NCBI GenBank assembly: GCA_018228705.1
Contig: CP073694.1
Location: 992,001 to 1,056,000, forward strand
Direction of reading: 5' to 3'
Source of the DNA: Dysosmobacter sp. Marseille-Q4140
GTDB taxonomy: Bacteria > Bacillota > Clostridia > Oscillospirales > Oscillospiraceae
DNA length: 64,000 nt
The translations under genes and the position numbers were made by a program. The notes under the pieces are model-generated. The model was not told the origin of the DNA and ran no database searches. It saw nothing but the letters and a program-made list of their open reading frames with translations. Positions 35,215-43,460 of this stretch are shown here, in pieces; position 1 is the first letter of the stretch; every line of letters begins with the position of its first letter.

Positions 35215-36096
35215 TTAGACATTTTTGCGATACTGGCCCGGTGTCAGCCCATATTGCTGCCTGAAAGCAGCGATAAATTGACTGACACTGCTATAGCCCA
35301 CTGCTTTGGCCACGCCTTCCAGGCTTAGCTCGGTCGTGTGCAGCAACTCCGCCGCCCGTTCCATCCGCCGCTGGCGCAGCCAAGTATGGACCGGCAGACC
35401 GTAAAGGCGGCGGAATCCCTCCTTTACGGTAGTGGCGGAGAGACAGGCCCGGCGGCTCAAGGCCGGAATGGTGAGATGCTCGTCCAGGTGTTCCTCCATA
35501 TACCGGCGGATCTCTGCTAGCGACTGGGCGACACCCCGGTCCAGCATCGGACCCAAGAGGGCTTCCGTTCTCTGTTCATCCTGGGCAGAGAGCAGATAGA
35601 GCAGTTCCACTGACTTCCACACGCACCAGCGGGCCCGCTCGCTCTGGGGCAGACGTTCCAGGTCGGCAAAGGCCGCCCGGCTCCAGTGGGTGGGCCCCTC
35701 CACGGCGCAGCCGCCCCGGCTGGTCATCCACCGCCGTACCCGGCTTGTGTCCAGGATCAAGCCGCCCAGCAGATTACATATGGTTTCCAAACTCTCTCGG
35801 GCGCCCCGGGCGTCTACCGCCACGAGAATTCCTTCCAGAGGCGCATCCACGCTGGCCCCGGTCAGATTGGAGAGATCGGTGAGACTCAGCACCTGCCGGG
35901 CGCCAGCTGTCAGGGATGACCCGTCTCGCCGGGTCAAGGTCACGGCGCCCCGCAGACAGAACAGGGTCTCAAAGTGCAGGGGGGCCAGTTGGAGAGGCAG
36001 GGGGAAAGTCCCCTCCTCCAGGGAGAACAGGCAGGCCCGTGCGCCGGGCATCACCTGAGCCCAGTCTCCCCGATCCGCCAGAAATTCCGCCAGCAA
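35215..36096 (-). CDS. AraC-family transcriptional regulator (about 293 aa)
   Basis: A TTG at 36096 behind GGGGGGAGAATT is the likely start; a TTG at 36165 would overlap the chaperone gene. N-terminal sensor (about 1-180) and C-terminal double helix-turn-helix: LTIPALSRRACLSATTVKEGFRRLYGLPVH and LEGVAKAVGYSSVSQFIAAFRQQYGLTPGQYRK. It is built like the regulator at 26868 (YbtA/PchR type). Position between metal exporter and metallochaperone genes suggests metal or metallophore control, by inference. Confidence 0.82.
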   Translation of the reverse strand: MLAEFLADRGDWAQVMPGARACLFSLEEGTFPLPLQLAPLHFETLFCLRGAVTLTRRDGSSLTAGARQVLSLTDLSNLTGASVDAPLEGILVAVDARGARESLETICNLLGGLILDTSRVRRWMTSRGGCAVEGPTHWSRAAFADLERLPQSERARWCVWKSVELLYLLSAQDEQRTEALLGPMLDRGVAQSLAEIRRYMEEHLDEHLTIPALSRRACLSATTVKEGFRRLYGLPVHTWLRQRRMERAAELLHTTELSLEGVAKAVGYSSVSQFIAAFRQQYGLTPGQYRKNV

Positions 36097-36134
36097 AATT
36101 CTCCCCCCTCTCCATCTGTCGGTATCCCGGCTCT

Positions 36135-36383
36135 TTACCGGCCGAACAGTCCCTTCTTTTCCCAAGGCTCCTTCCGGATCTCCCCCACCTCATATCCGGT
36201 GGCGGAAATGGCCGTGCGCAGGGCATCCTCGTCCAGTTCCGTCTCTGCGATCACCGTGGTCTCTTTTTTACTCCGGGACGAGGTGACCTTCTTCACCGGA
36301 AACGCCTTCCGTACCGCGTCGTTTACATGGCTTTCGCACATGCCGCACATCATGCCTTCCACATGGACCGTGTACTTCCACAT
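36135..36383 (-). CDS. HMA-domain metallochaperone (CopZ-like)
   Basis: 82 residues with the heavy-metal-associated fold and metal site GMMCGMCESHV (Cys13, Cys16). The C-terminal tail EPWEKKGLFGR extends a little beyond typical 68-72-residue CopZ. It could deliver copper or another soft metal to a pump; the nearby P-type ATPase lacks CPC, so a direct partnership for copper is uncertain. Confidence 0.82.
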   Translation of the reverse strand: MWKYTVHVEGMMCGMCESHVNDAVRKAFPVKKVTSSRSKKETTVIAETELDEDALRTAISATGYEVGEIRKEPWEKKGLFGR

Positions 36384-36510
36384 CGTCTATCCCTCCACTG
36401 TTTTTAAAATTCAGTTTGCTGTTTCCAGCATATGCAGCAGCCTCAACGACTTTCGCATCACTGCCGGCATCCTGCTGGAAGATGCGTCAGGGAATGCGTT
36501 GCCATATCCA

Positions 36511-37326
36511 TCACTTTCGCCCAACCAGCATCCGAGACTCTCCCAGCATCATCATGGCCGCCCGCCGCTGGGAACCGAACACCTCCGTGGCGGTATCCAC
36601 CAGCCGCACCTCCTGAAATCCGGCCTCCCGCAGATCCTGGGCAAAGGCCTCCATGTCCCCGTACATCCGGGGCTTCATATCGTCATTCAGGGCAAATACC
36701 CCACCGGGCTTTAATACCCGCAGGGTCTCCCGCAGCAGTGCTTGCTTATCCGCGCCGGTAATATTGTGATAGACATAGTTGCTTACGACCGCGTCAAAGG
36801 TATCATCGGGGAAGTCCAGCTGATGGGCGTCCCCGTGCTGAAACCGGCACCGGGTCGCTACACCCTCACTGGCGGCGTTCTTCTCGCACATGGGCTGGCC
36901 GTAGCCGTATGCCACGCCCCAATAGTTGATACCGGTGACTTGCGCTTCCGGCCAGGTGAGGGCCGCCCGGATGGACAGGGCGCCGGAGCCGCAGCCCACA
37001 TCCAGCAGCGTCCCCTTGCCATCGAAGCCCAGGTGGGCGAGCAGGCACTGGTGGGTCCGCTCCATCATCCCACCGCCGCCGAAAGCGTATTGTTTGCGTA
37101 TCCAGCCGCACCAACAGAGCAGGGCCAGAAATGCTGCGGCGGCCACCGAAAAAACCGCTCCTAGCCATGGCAGCCGGAACACTGTGAAGGACAGCACCGC
37201 CAGCACAACAGATAGGGCCAGCAGACCGCCAATCATGTAAAAGACCGGGTTGGACATCCAACTTCCATAGTCCTCGCCGTGAGTACCAAGGTGGATCTCC
37301 TCATGTCGGGATTTTTCATGTTTCAT
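36511..37326 (-). CDS. membrane-anchored class I SAM methyltransferase
   Basis: 271 residues. Two hydrophobic N-terminal segments (about 27-75) anchor a cytosolic SAM-binding domain with LLDVGCGSGALSI (motif I), VSNYVYHNI (motif IV region) and LKPGGVFAL. A paralogue with the same layout is at 60993-61784: both share DVGCGSGALx, SNYVYHNITGADKQ and an ending LVGRK. Start at MKHEKSRHEE behind GAGGAGATGG. Last gene of the unit that begins with the iron box at 38570. Substrate unknown; UbiE-like in motif pattern. Confidence 0.8.
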   Translation of the reverse strand: MKHEKSRHEEIHLGTHGEDYGSWMSNPVFYMIGGLLALSVVLAVLSFTVFRLPWLGAVFSVAAAAFLALLCWCGWIRKQYAFGGGGMMERTHQCLLAHLGFDGKGTLLDVGCGSGALSIRAALTWPEAQVTGINYWGVAYGYGQPMCEKNAASEGVATRCRFQHGDAHQLDFPDDTFDAVVSNYVYHNITGADKQALLRETLRVLKPGGVFALNDDMKPRMYGDMEAFAQDLREAGFQEVRLVDTATEVFGSQRRAAMMMLGESRMLVGRK

Positions 37327-37343
37327 CCGACCATCTCCTCGTA

Positions 37344-37856
37344 TCATAATTTCTGCAATAACAGTCCCAATCCCGCCTGAGCCGCCGCCAGCAGCGGGCA
37401 CAGCAAAAGCGGCCACTGGAGCAGATGCTCCGGTAACGCATAATCCTTCATCCATGCCTTGAACTCATAGCCGGGATGTCCCTCTGTGCCAGAGATCACA
37501 AAACGGTTTTTCGTCTTTTTCTGGATCAGCCACACATCAAGGAAAAACAGATCGCCTAGGTTGACCATCATCCACTGGATGTAGCCCGTCAACGCCAGGC
37601 GCCAAAAACCATGTGTCCCGCCCGCCACCGCGCTGAGGGCGCCGTAAAGCAACAGCGGGAGCCATTCCCACAAGATGATCCACCGCCAATATCCGGCAGC
37701 TTCTCGCTTTGTAGGCGGCTCCTTGGCCGCCTTGATGATGGCGGACGGATAGCAGGGAAACATCAGCCGGGGCTTATACAGTGCAGCCGCTGCGGCGAAC
37801 AGGTTAAAATAGGCCGCCATAGCGAGCCCGTCCAAGATGCTGCGCGTCCAGTTCAT
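37344..37856 (-). CDS. hypothetical membrane protein (170 aa)
   Basis: About four hydrophobic segments (AMAAYFNLFAAAAALY, WIILWEWLPLLLYGALSAVAG, TGYIQWMMVNLGDLFFLDVWLI and WPLLLCPLLAAAQAGLGLLL). It lies between two methyltransferase genes, 17 bases before the next, so it is part of the same operon. No family recognised; a role in membrane lipid or quinone modification would fit the neighbours but is speculative. Confidence 0.7.
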   Translation of the reverse strand: MNWTRSILDGLAMAAYFNLFAAAAALYKPRLMFPCYPSAIIKAAKEPPTKREAAGYWRWIILWEWLPLLLYGALSAVAGGTHGFWRLALTGYIQWMMVNLGDLFFLDVWLIQKKTKNRFVISGTEGHPGYEFKAWMKDYALPEHLLQWPLLLCPLLAAAQAGLGLLLQKL

Positions 37857-37894
37857 AGAAATCCTCCCGCATTTTTCATAAGGGACCTCTCTTG

Positions 37895-38545
37895 TTATTT
37901 ATTGCCTGAACACCCCGCATCCTCCCGGATCGCCAGCACACAGAGCCAGTGTCTTTTCGCATCCCGCTTCACGATGACCTTAGAAAAACCAGCCTCGGTG
38001 AGAAAGGTGACAAACTGGCTCCGGTTGAATATCTTCATCCCATCAATGACAGAAAGCCACCTGCTGTCTCGGGGATTTTCTCCGTCCACTTCATTGACGA
38101 TCAGAAAGATGCCGCCCGGCCGCAAGATGCGGTACACCTCCCGGAAACTCTCCGTGGGGCCGGGCCAGAAATATACCGTTTCAAAGGCAGTCGCCAGATC
38201 AAATGCCCTATCCTCGAAAGGGAGGCGAGAAACATCTCCCTGTATGACACGGCAGCGGCCGGCCTGCAGTTCTTCCTGATTGATATTTCTGGCCTTTTCC
38301 ACGGATATTTCCGAATAGTCCAGGGCGGTGACAGTTGCGGCAGGGTATTTTCGCAGAAGGGCCCGGATGTTTCGGCCGCCGCCGCAGCCCAGTTCCGCAA
38401 TCCTGACGGGACCTGTTTTCGGCAAACAGCCCAGTCCCCAGTCCGCCAGGGCGGCATGGGCATAATTCATGCTGGCTACCATGCACTTGCCCAGAAAACC
38501 TTCCGGTTTTCGTGTGTTGCGAAGGAAAGATCGAAAAAGTTCCAT
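37895..38545 (-). CDS. class I SAM methyltransferase (216 aa)
   Basis: SAM-binding domain with IAELGCGGGRNIRALL (motif I), VTALDYSEISVEKA (motif II), DLATAFETVYFWP and LRPGGIFLIVNEVDG. The start at 38545 has GAGGG 5 bases upstream; ATG 38557 is an alternative. First gene after the consensus-like promoter and iron box at 38570-38622, so the operon of two methyltransferases and a membrane protein should be metal-repressed. Substrate unknown. Confidence 0.82.
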   Translation of the reverse strand: MELFRSFLRNTRKPEGFLGKCMVASMNYAHAALADWGLGCLPKTGPVRIAELGCGGGRNIRALLRKYPAATVTALDYSEISVEKARNINQEELQAGRCRVIQGDVSRLPFEDRAFDLATAFETVYFWPGPTESFREVYRILRPGGIFLIVNEVDGENPRDSRWLSVIDGMKIFNRSQFVTFLTEAGFSKVIVKRDAKRHWLCVLAIREDAGCSGNK

Positions 38546-38569
38546 AGGCACCCTCATCCCTCAAAATAG

Positions 38570-38622
38570 GTTAGCAATAACTAACCCAAGAGCAGTATAC
38601 ACCTGCTTAACGCAAAAATCAA
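38570..38622 (-). promoter_or_regulatory. promoter with DtxR/IdeR-like operator 5
   Basis: Minus-strand TTGATT (38617-38622), 17 bases, TATACT (38594-38599), then GTTAGCAATAACTAAC (38570-38585) covering the start region of the methyltransferase operon. Confidence 0.75.
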
Positions 38623-38694
38623 GCCCGCCGACTTATTATAGAAGCGGTTTTATTGAGTCGAGCGATACATATTCAGAGCCGTGCGCACTCCCTC

Positions 38695-38749
38695 TTGACA
38701 AGGAGATAGAAAACCCTATATAATTCTTTTACGGTTAGCGACAACTAAC
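38695..38749 (+). promoter_or_regulatory. ahpC promoter with DtxR/IdeR-like operator 6
   Basis: TTGACA (38695-38700), 18 bases, TATAAT (38719-38724): both hexamers match sigma-A consensus fully. GTTAGCGACAACTAAC (38734-38749) begins 9 bases after the -10, over the expected start site, an ideal place for repression. Confidence 0.82.
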
Positions 38750-38781
38750 TTCAAGAAATATGAATGGAGGTTGAATCACCC

Positions 38782-39345
38782 ATGTCCCTGATTCAGAAAG
38801 AAATTGCCGATTTCACCGTACAGTGCTACCAGAACAACGCTTTCCGAGCTGTCTCCAAGGCGGACATCCTGGGCAAGTGGAGCGTGTTCTTCTTCTATCC
38901 TGCCGATTTTACCTTTGTGTGCCCCACAGAATTGGAGGATCTGGCCAATCTCTATGAGAAATTCCAGGCCATCGGCTGCGAAATCTACTCTGTTTCCTGC
39001 GATACCCATTTCGTCCATAAGGCGTGGCATGACGCTTCCGAGCGCATCCAGAATATCCAGTATCCCATGCTGGCCGACCCCACCCATTGTCTGGCCAAAG
39101 ATTTTGAGGTCTATATCGAGGCGGACGGCGTGGCCGAGCGGGGCAGCTTCATCGTGAACCCCGAAGGGAAAATCGTGGCTTATGAGGTCAACGCCGGCAA
39201 TGTGGGCCGGAATGCCGATGAACTTCTGCGGAAGGTGCAGGCCTGCCAGTTCGTGGCGGAGCATGGAGACGAGGTGTGCCCGGCGAAGTGGCAGCCTGGC
39301 GCCGAGACCCTGAAGCCCAGCCTGGATCTGGTGGGGCAGTTGTAA
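38782..39345 (+). CDS. ahpC: peroxiredoxin AhpC
   Basis: 187 residues of a typical 2-Cys peroxiredoxin that reduces hydrogen peroxide and organic peroxides. Peroxidatic Cys47 lies in YPADFTFVCPTE and resolving Cys166 in GDEVCPAKW. The ATG at 38782 has TGGAGGTTGAATC upstream. The reductase gene follows 3 bases later. Placing it under an iron-box-like operator fits the known link of peroxide defence and iron limitation. Confidence 0.95.
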   Translation: MSLIQKEIADFTVQCYQNNAFRAVSKADILGKWSVFFFYPADFTFVCPTELEDLANLYEKFQAIGCEIYSVSCDTHFVHKAWHDASERIQNIQYPMLADPTHCLAKDFEVYIEADGVAERGSFIVNPEGKIVAYEVNAGNVGRNADELLRKVQACQFVAEHGDEVCPAKWQPGAETLKPSLDLVGQL

Positions 39346-39348
39346 GCC

Positions 39349-40968
39349 ATGGAGCGGATGGAAAATCTCTACGATGTCGTGGTCATCGGAGGAGGGCCGG
39401 CGGGACTCACCGCCGCCCTCTATCTGGCCCGGGCCCGCTACCGGGTCGTGGTCGTGGAAAAGAACCACTTCGGCGGGCAGATCACCATTACCGCAGAAGT
39501 GGTCAATTTCCCCGGGGTGGAGCGAACCAGCGGCGCCGCGCTCACGGAAACGATGCGGAAACAGGCCGAGTCCTTCGGTGCGGAATTCCTCCTGGCGGAG
39601 GTCACCGAACTGGATCTGAGCGGTGATGTGAAGACTGTGCGCACTGGGCGTGGCGATTTGAAGTGCTTCGGCGTCCTGCTGGCCACCGGCGCCCATCCCC
39701 GTATGGTGGGGTTCCAGGGTGAAGCACAGTTCCGGGGGCGGGGAGTTGCCTATTGCGCCACCTGCGATGGGGAGTTCTTTACCGGCAAGGATGTCTTTGT
39801 GGTGGGCGGCGGCTTCGCGGCCGCTGAGGAGAGCGTGTTTCTTACCAAGTACGCCCGCCATGTGACCATCCTGATCCGGGGCGATGGCTTCACCTGCGCC
39901 CAGACCACGGCGGACGCCGCCCGGAACCATGAGAAGATCACAGTCCTCACCAACACAGTGGTGGAGGAGGTGTCCGGTGACACCGCCCTGCGGTTCATCC
40001 GCTATCGCAACACAAAGACCGGCCAGGTGACCAAGCACCACGCGGCGGACGGAGAGGCTTTCGGCGTCTTCGTCTTTGCCGGATATGAGCCGGCCACGGA
40101 GCTGGTGCAAGGGCTGGCGGAGTTGGACGAGCAGGGCTATATCCTCACCGACCGCAGCCAGAAGGCCACGGCGGACGGCCTGTATGCCGCCGGGGACGTA
40201 TGTGTCAAGCCCCTGCGGCAGGTGGTCACCGCTGTGGGAGACGGCGCCCTGGCCGCCACGGAGCTGGAGCGGCTGTGCGCCGCCATGCAGGCCAAGACCG
40301 GCCTCCATCCTCAGCCACCGGCCAGCTGGATTGCAGTGCCGGAAACCCTGACGAAAATAGGCAGCGACCTTTTCACAGGAGATATGCTCTCCCAGCTCCA
40401 TACCGTATTCGCCCGAATGGCCGCGCCATTGATTCTGCGTCTGTATCTGGATGAAACGCCCCTCTCCGCCGAGCTGCGGCAGTATATGGAGGAGCTGGCG
40501 GCACAGAGCGGTAAATTATCTGTGGAACTGGGCGACCCCGCCGATGTGGATCACCTGCCCTGCGTCCGGGTGTTCCAGGCGGACGGCGGCTGGACGGGCC
40601 TTGCCTTTCACGGCGTCCCAGGCGGCCACGAGTTCACCTCTTTCGTCCTGGGGCTCTATAACGCCGCCGGGCCGGGACAGGCGCTGGACGAAGAGAGCCG
40701 GACCGCGATCCAGGCGCTCCAAAAGCCAATGGATTTGCAGATCCTGGTGTCGCTGTCCTGTACCATGTGCCCGGAACTGGTGACGGCGGCCCAGCGCATC
40801 GCCGCGGAAAATCCCAACATCACCGCCCAGGTCTATGACCTGAATCACTTTCCCGACCTGCGGGAAAAGTACCAGGTCATGAGCGTCCCCTGCCTGGTGG
40901 TCAACAGCGGGGAGCAGGTCTCCTTTGGCAAGAAGAGCATCCGGCAACTGTTGGAATTGCTGACTTAA
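39349..40968 (+). CDS. ahpF: AhpF-like peroxiredoxin reductase with permuted domain order
   Basis: 539 residues. The N-terminal two thirds (about 1-310) are thioredoxin-reductase-like: FAD motif VVIGGGPAGL, redox pair CATC (Cys136, Cys139), NADH motif VVGGGFAAAEE and the second FAD motif GLYAAGDVC. The C-terminal part (about 335-539) resembles the tandem thioredoxin fold of AhpF, with the redox pair CTMC (Cys471, Cys474) and cis-Pro SVPCL. In E. coli AhpF the tandem fold is at the N-terminus, so the order is reversed. It should pass electrons from NAD(P)H to AhpC. ATG 39349 or 39358 is the start. Confidence 0.9.
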   Translation: MERMENLYDVVVIGGGPAGLTAALYLARARYRVVVVEKNHFGGQITITAEVVNFPGVERTSGAALTETMRKQAESFGAEFLLAEVTELDLSGDVKTVRTGRGDLKCFGVLLATGAHPRMVGFQGEAQFRGRGVAYCATCDGEFFTGKDVFVVGGGFAAAEESVFLTKYARHVTILIRGDGFTCAQTTADAARNHEKITVLTNTVVEEVSGDTALRFIRYRNTKTGQVTKHHAADGEAFGVFVFAGYEPATELVQGLAELDEQGYILTDRSQKATADGLYAAGDVCVKPLRQVVTAVGDGALAATELERLCAAMQAKTGLHPQPPASWIAVPETLTKIGSDLFTGDMLSQLHTVFARMAAPLILRLYLDETPLSAELRQYMEELAAQSGKLSVELGDPADVDHLPCVRVFQADGGWTGLAFHGVPGGHEFTSFVLGLYNAAGPGQALDEESRTAIQALQKPMDLQILVSLSCTMCPELVTAAQRIAAENPNITAQVYDLNHFPDLREKYQVMSVPCLVVNSGEQVSFGKKSIRQLLELLT

Positions 40969-41028
40969 CGGAGCCAGCGGTACCCATCATCAATATTGCG
41001 CGGAGAAGATTAGAAAAGAGGCGGTACG

Positions 41029-41184
41029 ATGAACGAGGCAGTACAGTCTTTGGGATATGGCTTGGCCGCTTTGCTGTTCTGTGCTGTCATCTGCGCGATC
41101 TGTCAGATGATTAAAAAGCTCGCATATTGGTTCTTACACCATGAGAAGCCACAGTCTCATAACAGTCATAAAAAACTGCTTTGA
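41029..41184 (+). CDS. small membrane protein (51 aa) after ahpF
   Basis: ATG 7 bases after AAGAGGCGG. Product MNEAVQSLGYGLAALLFCAV... has one membrane helix (about 9-28, with Cys18, Cys22 and Cys25) and a basic, His-rich tail LHHEKPQSHNSHKKLL. Similar small proteins sit beside FeoB, DUF3793 and flavodoxin genes in Clostridia; the family is unnamed to me. It could bind metal through the His cluster. Confidence 0.65.
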   Translation: MNEAVQSLGYGLAALLFCAVICAICQMIKKLAYWFLHHEKPQSHNSHKKLL

Positions 41185-41241
41185 CGTGAATATCGCACAG
41201 CGTCAAACAGAAAGTCCATTTCTTTTCGGGGGATAAAGCTT

Positions 41242-41793
41242 ATGTCAGAAGACCTGGTCATTCGCCACTGCGCCCCGACTTTGGCAGGGATCAAAACCGG
41301 AAACCTGTTTTCCTGCGCCTGCCCCTGCAAAGCCGCACTGACAAAAGAATTATGCCGCTTGAACAGGAAGCTGGTCCCCAAGGGGATCCGCGCCCTGCCG
41401 CTGAGAGTTCAGAAAGGCCGTGCCCTTATCTATGTCTACCGGCCCAATGCGCTGGAGTGTGATCTGGCAGATCACTGTTCCAGGGGACTGCTCCTGCAAT
41501 ATGGTTATACGCCGGAAGATTCCAACCGGTGTGTGATCCACCTGATCCAACGTCTGCGGTCGGACGGAGAATTCCCCCATGAGATCGGCCTGTTTCTCAG
41601 CTATCCGCCGGAGGATGTCCTGGGTTTCATTCTCAATAAAGCGTGCAATCACAAGTGCGTTGGCTGCTGGAAGGTCTACAGTGATGAACAAGCGGCCAAG
41701 TGTATCTTTCGAAGGTACAAAAAATGCAGCAAAATCTATTCCCAGCAGTGGGAACAGGGGAAGTCCATCGAGCAGCTCACGGTAGCTGGCTGA
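41242..41793 (+). CDS. DUF3793 family protein
   Basis: 183 residues with the family core HEIGLFLSYPPEDVLGFI, CNHKCVGCWKVY and CSKIY. The cysteine-rich N-terminal region (FSCACPCKAAL) and the CxxxCxxC-like centre suggest metal or iron-sulfur binding. DUF3793 genes are often neighbours of flavodoxin and ferrous-iron uptake genes in Clostridia, as with the flavodoxin gene here. Function uncharacterised; probably part of the iron-limitation response. Confidence 0.85.
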   Translation: MSEDLVIRHCAPTLAGIKTGNLFSCACPCKAALTKELCRLNRKLVPKGIRALPLRVQKGRALIYVYRPNALECDLADHCSRGLLLQYGYTPEDSNRCVIHLIQRLRSDGEFPHEIGLFLSYPPEDVLGFILNKACNHKCVGCWKVYSDEQAAKCIFRRYKKCSKIYSQQWEQGKSIEQLTVAG

Positions 41794-41835
41794 TGTTTTC
41801 CAAATCCAAGTAAATCAGAAAGGTTGTTGATTCTT

Positions 41836-42258
41836 ATGAGCAAAATCGCAGTTGTTTATTGGAGCGGCACCGGCAACACCGAGGCCATGGCCGCGGCGGT
41901 CGTGGAAGGTGCCAAGGAAAAGGGGGCCGAGGTGTCCCTGCTCACCGCCTCCGAGTTTTCCCCCGAGCAGGTCAGCGAGTATGACGCCATTGCCTTTGGC
42001 TGCCCCTCCATGGGGTCGGAGCAGCTGGAGGAGAGTGAGTTTGAGCCCATGTTTACCGCCTGTGAGGGCCGGCTGAGCGGGAAGAGCATCGCCCTGTTCG
42101 GTTCCTACGGATGGGGCGACGGCGAATGGATGCGCAGCTGGGAGGCCCGGTGCAACGACGACGGGGCAAACCTCGTCTGTGACAGCGTGATCTGCAACGA
42201 GGCTCCGGATGAGGAGGCCCTGTCGGCCTGCCGGGCCCTGGGCGCGGCCCTCGCCTGA
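41836..42258 (+). CDS. flavodoxin
   Basis: 140-residue short-chain flavodoxin. FMN phosphate-binding loop WSGTGNTEAMA (about 8-18), FMN-binding loops with FGCPSMGSEQLEESE (about 54-68) and FGSYGWGDGEW (about 90-100). It carries electrons at low potential and replaces ferredoxin when iron is scarce. ATG 41836 is used; AGAAAGG lies 12 bases upstream. Follows DUF3793 by 42 bases in the ahpC-led direction. Confidence 0.92.
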   Translation: MSKIAVVYWSGTGNTEAMAAAVVEGAKEKGAEVSLLTASEFSPEQVSEYDAIAFGCPSMGSEQLEESEFEPMFTACEGRLSGKSIALFGSYGWGDGEWMRSWEARCNDDGANLVCDSVICNEAPDEEALSACRALGAALA

Positions 42259-42332
42259 GAAAACAGAGAGGCGCCGGCATCCTTCATGGTCATCTACTCG
42301 TTTCTCTCAACACATTTGCTCCTCGCGGGGAC

Positions 42333-42380
42333 TTGCAATCTTTTGCGGGTTGTAGTATCTTATGGTTAGCATATACTAAC
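42333..42380 (+). promoter_or_regulatory. promoter with DtxR/IdeR-like operator 7
   Basis: TTGCAA (42333-42338), 17 bases, TATCTT (42356-42361), then GTTAGCATATACTAAC (42365-42380) before the methyltransferase gene at 42401. Confidence 0.68.
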
Positions 42381-42400
42381 CACAAAAGAGGCATCGCACC

Positions 42401-43099
42401 ATGAAGGAATCTGAATTGGCTTTTTGGCAGAAGACTGCCCGGCATTATACCAGGTCCATGGACCGCTCCGCACCGCTGTACGCGGCGGTGTGTGAGCGGA
42501 TCCGGCCCCATCTCTCCCGGGATATGAACGTGCTGGAGCTGGCCTGCGGCACGGGGCAGCTGTCCTTTCCGCTCTCGCCCTATGTCCGGCTCTGGGAGGC
42601 CACGGACGCCGCTCCCGCTATGATCCAGGAGGCGAAAAAGCGGATCGGCTCCTCACGCCTCCACTTCTCTGTCCAGGATGCCGCCCATCTGCCCTACGCG
42701 CCGGAGTCCTTCGACGCGGTGGTCATCGCCAATGCCCTGCACATCCTGCCGGAGCCGGATCGCGTGCTCCGGGAGATCCAGCGGGTTCTGAAGCCGGGCG
42801 GATGGTTGTTTGCCCCTACCTTTGTCCACGGCGGAGGGCGGCTGGCAAGGCTTCGCACCTGGTGTATGGAGCGAACCGGTTTCCATGTTTACCACCGCTG
42901 GAACGCTGGAGAGTTTGTCTCCTATCTGTCCATGCACGATTTCTGGGTGGTGGAGCACGCACTGCTGGGCGGCCGTGTGCTGCCCCTTTGTTGCGCCGCC
43001 TGCCGGTGGACACCGGCGGAACGGATCACCGCGCAGAGCAGGAGTGAAGGACGCCTGCACGGGAGATATCCAGGAACAGGACTGGGAACCGCTGAATAG
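42401..43099 (+). CDS. class I SAM methyltransferase (232 aa)
   Basis: SAM-binding domain with VLELACGTGQLSFPL (motif I), DAAPAMIQEAKKR (motif II), FDAVVIANALHILPEPD and LKPGGWLFAPTF. The conserved part ends near residue 205; the last ~25 residues are poor in family resemblance, so the 3' end may carry an old frameshift. First gene behind operator 7. Small-molecule or lipid methylation is likely; substrate unknown. Confidence 0.8.
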   Translation: MKESELAFWQKTARHYTRSMDRSAPLYAAVCERIRPHLSRDMNVLELACGTGQLSFPLSPYVRLWEATDAAPAMIQEAKKRIGSSRLHFSVQDAAHLPYAPESFDAVVIANALHILPEPDRVLREIQRVLKPGGWLFAPTFVHGGGRLARLRTWCMERTGFHVYHRWNAGEFVSYLSMHDFWVVEHALLGGRVLPLCCAACRWTPAERITAQSRSEGRLHGRYPGTGLGTAE

Positions 43100-43110
43100 G
43101 GGGGATTGTT

Positions 43111-43431
43111 TTGAAACGGTGGAAAACGGTTCTGGCTGCGCTTGCTATCTTTTGCCTGCTAACCGGCTGCGGGATGATGAATCACGGGGATGCAGAAAGC
43201 GAGTCACCGTCCCCGTTGGAGGAACCTGCGGCAACGGAAGGATTCACGCCGGCAGCAGACTCCACCTGGGGAGACCTGTTCCGTCACTTTGACCCGGAGG
43301 GGTTTTCCAAACTTCCAGCGGATGTTCAATCTGAATTTGACCGCACCTTGCTGACAGAACAGTCTCCCCAACTCGTCTTGAAAGAGGGCGGGAAGTGGAC
43401 ATTCGAGTGGCAACCGTTTCGGAATAACTGA
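43111..43431 (+). CDS. putative lipoprotein (106 aa)
   Basis: TTG start behind GGGGGGATTG. Signal peptide with lipobox LTGC (Cys20), then an acidic S/P/E linker (about 27-45) and a short globular C-terminus (WGDLFRHFDPEGFSKLPADV...). Twelve bases after the methyltransferase gene, so in the same unit. No family recognised; presumably a membrane-anchored extracellular protein. Confidence 0.62.
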   Translation: MKRWKTVLAALAIFCLLTGCGMMNHGDAESESPSPLEEPAATEGFTPAADSTWGDLFRHFDPEGFSKLPADVQSEFDRTLLTEQSPQLVLKEGGKWTFEWQPFRNN

Positions 43432-43460
43432 AGTAAGACTCACATACGGGGAGCACGATC

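Noticed and set aside
35140..35215. Possible metal box upstream of the P-type ATPase operon (CTTAGCTCTTAGCG)
   Set aside because: It lacks the inverted half-site arrangement GTTAG-N6-CTAAC, so this operon was left out of the proposed regulon.
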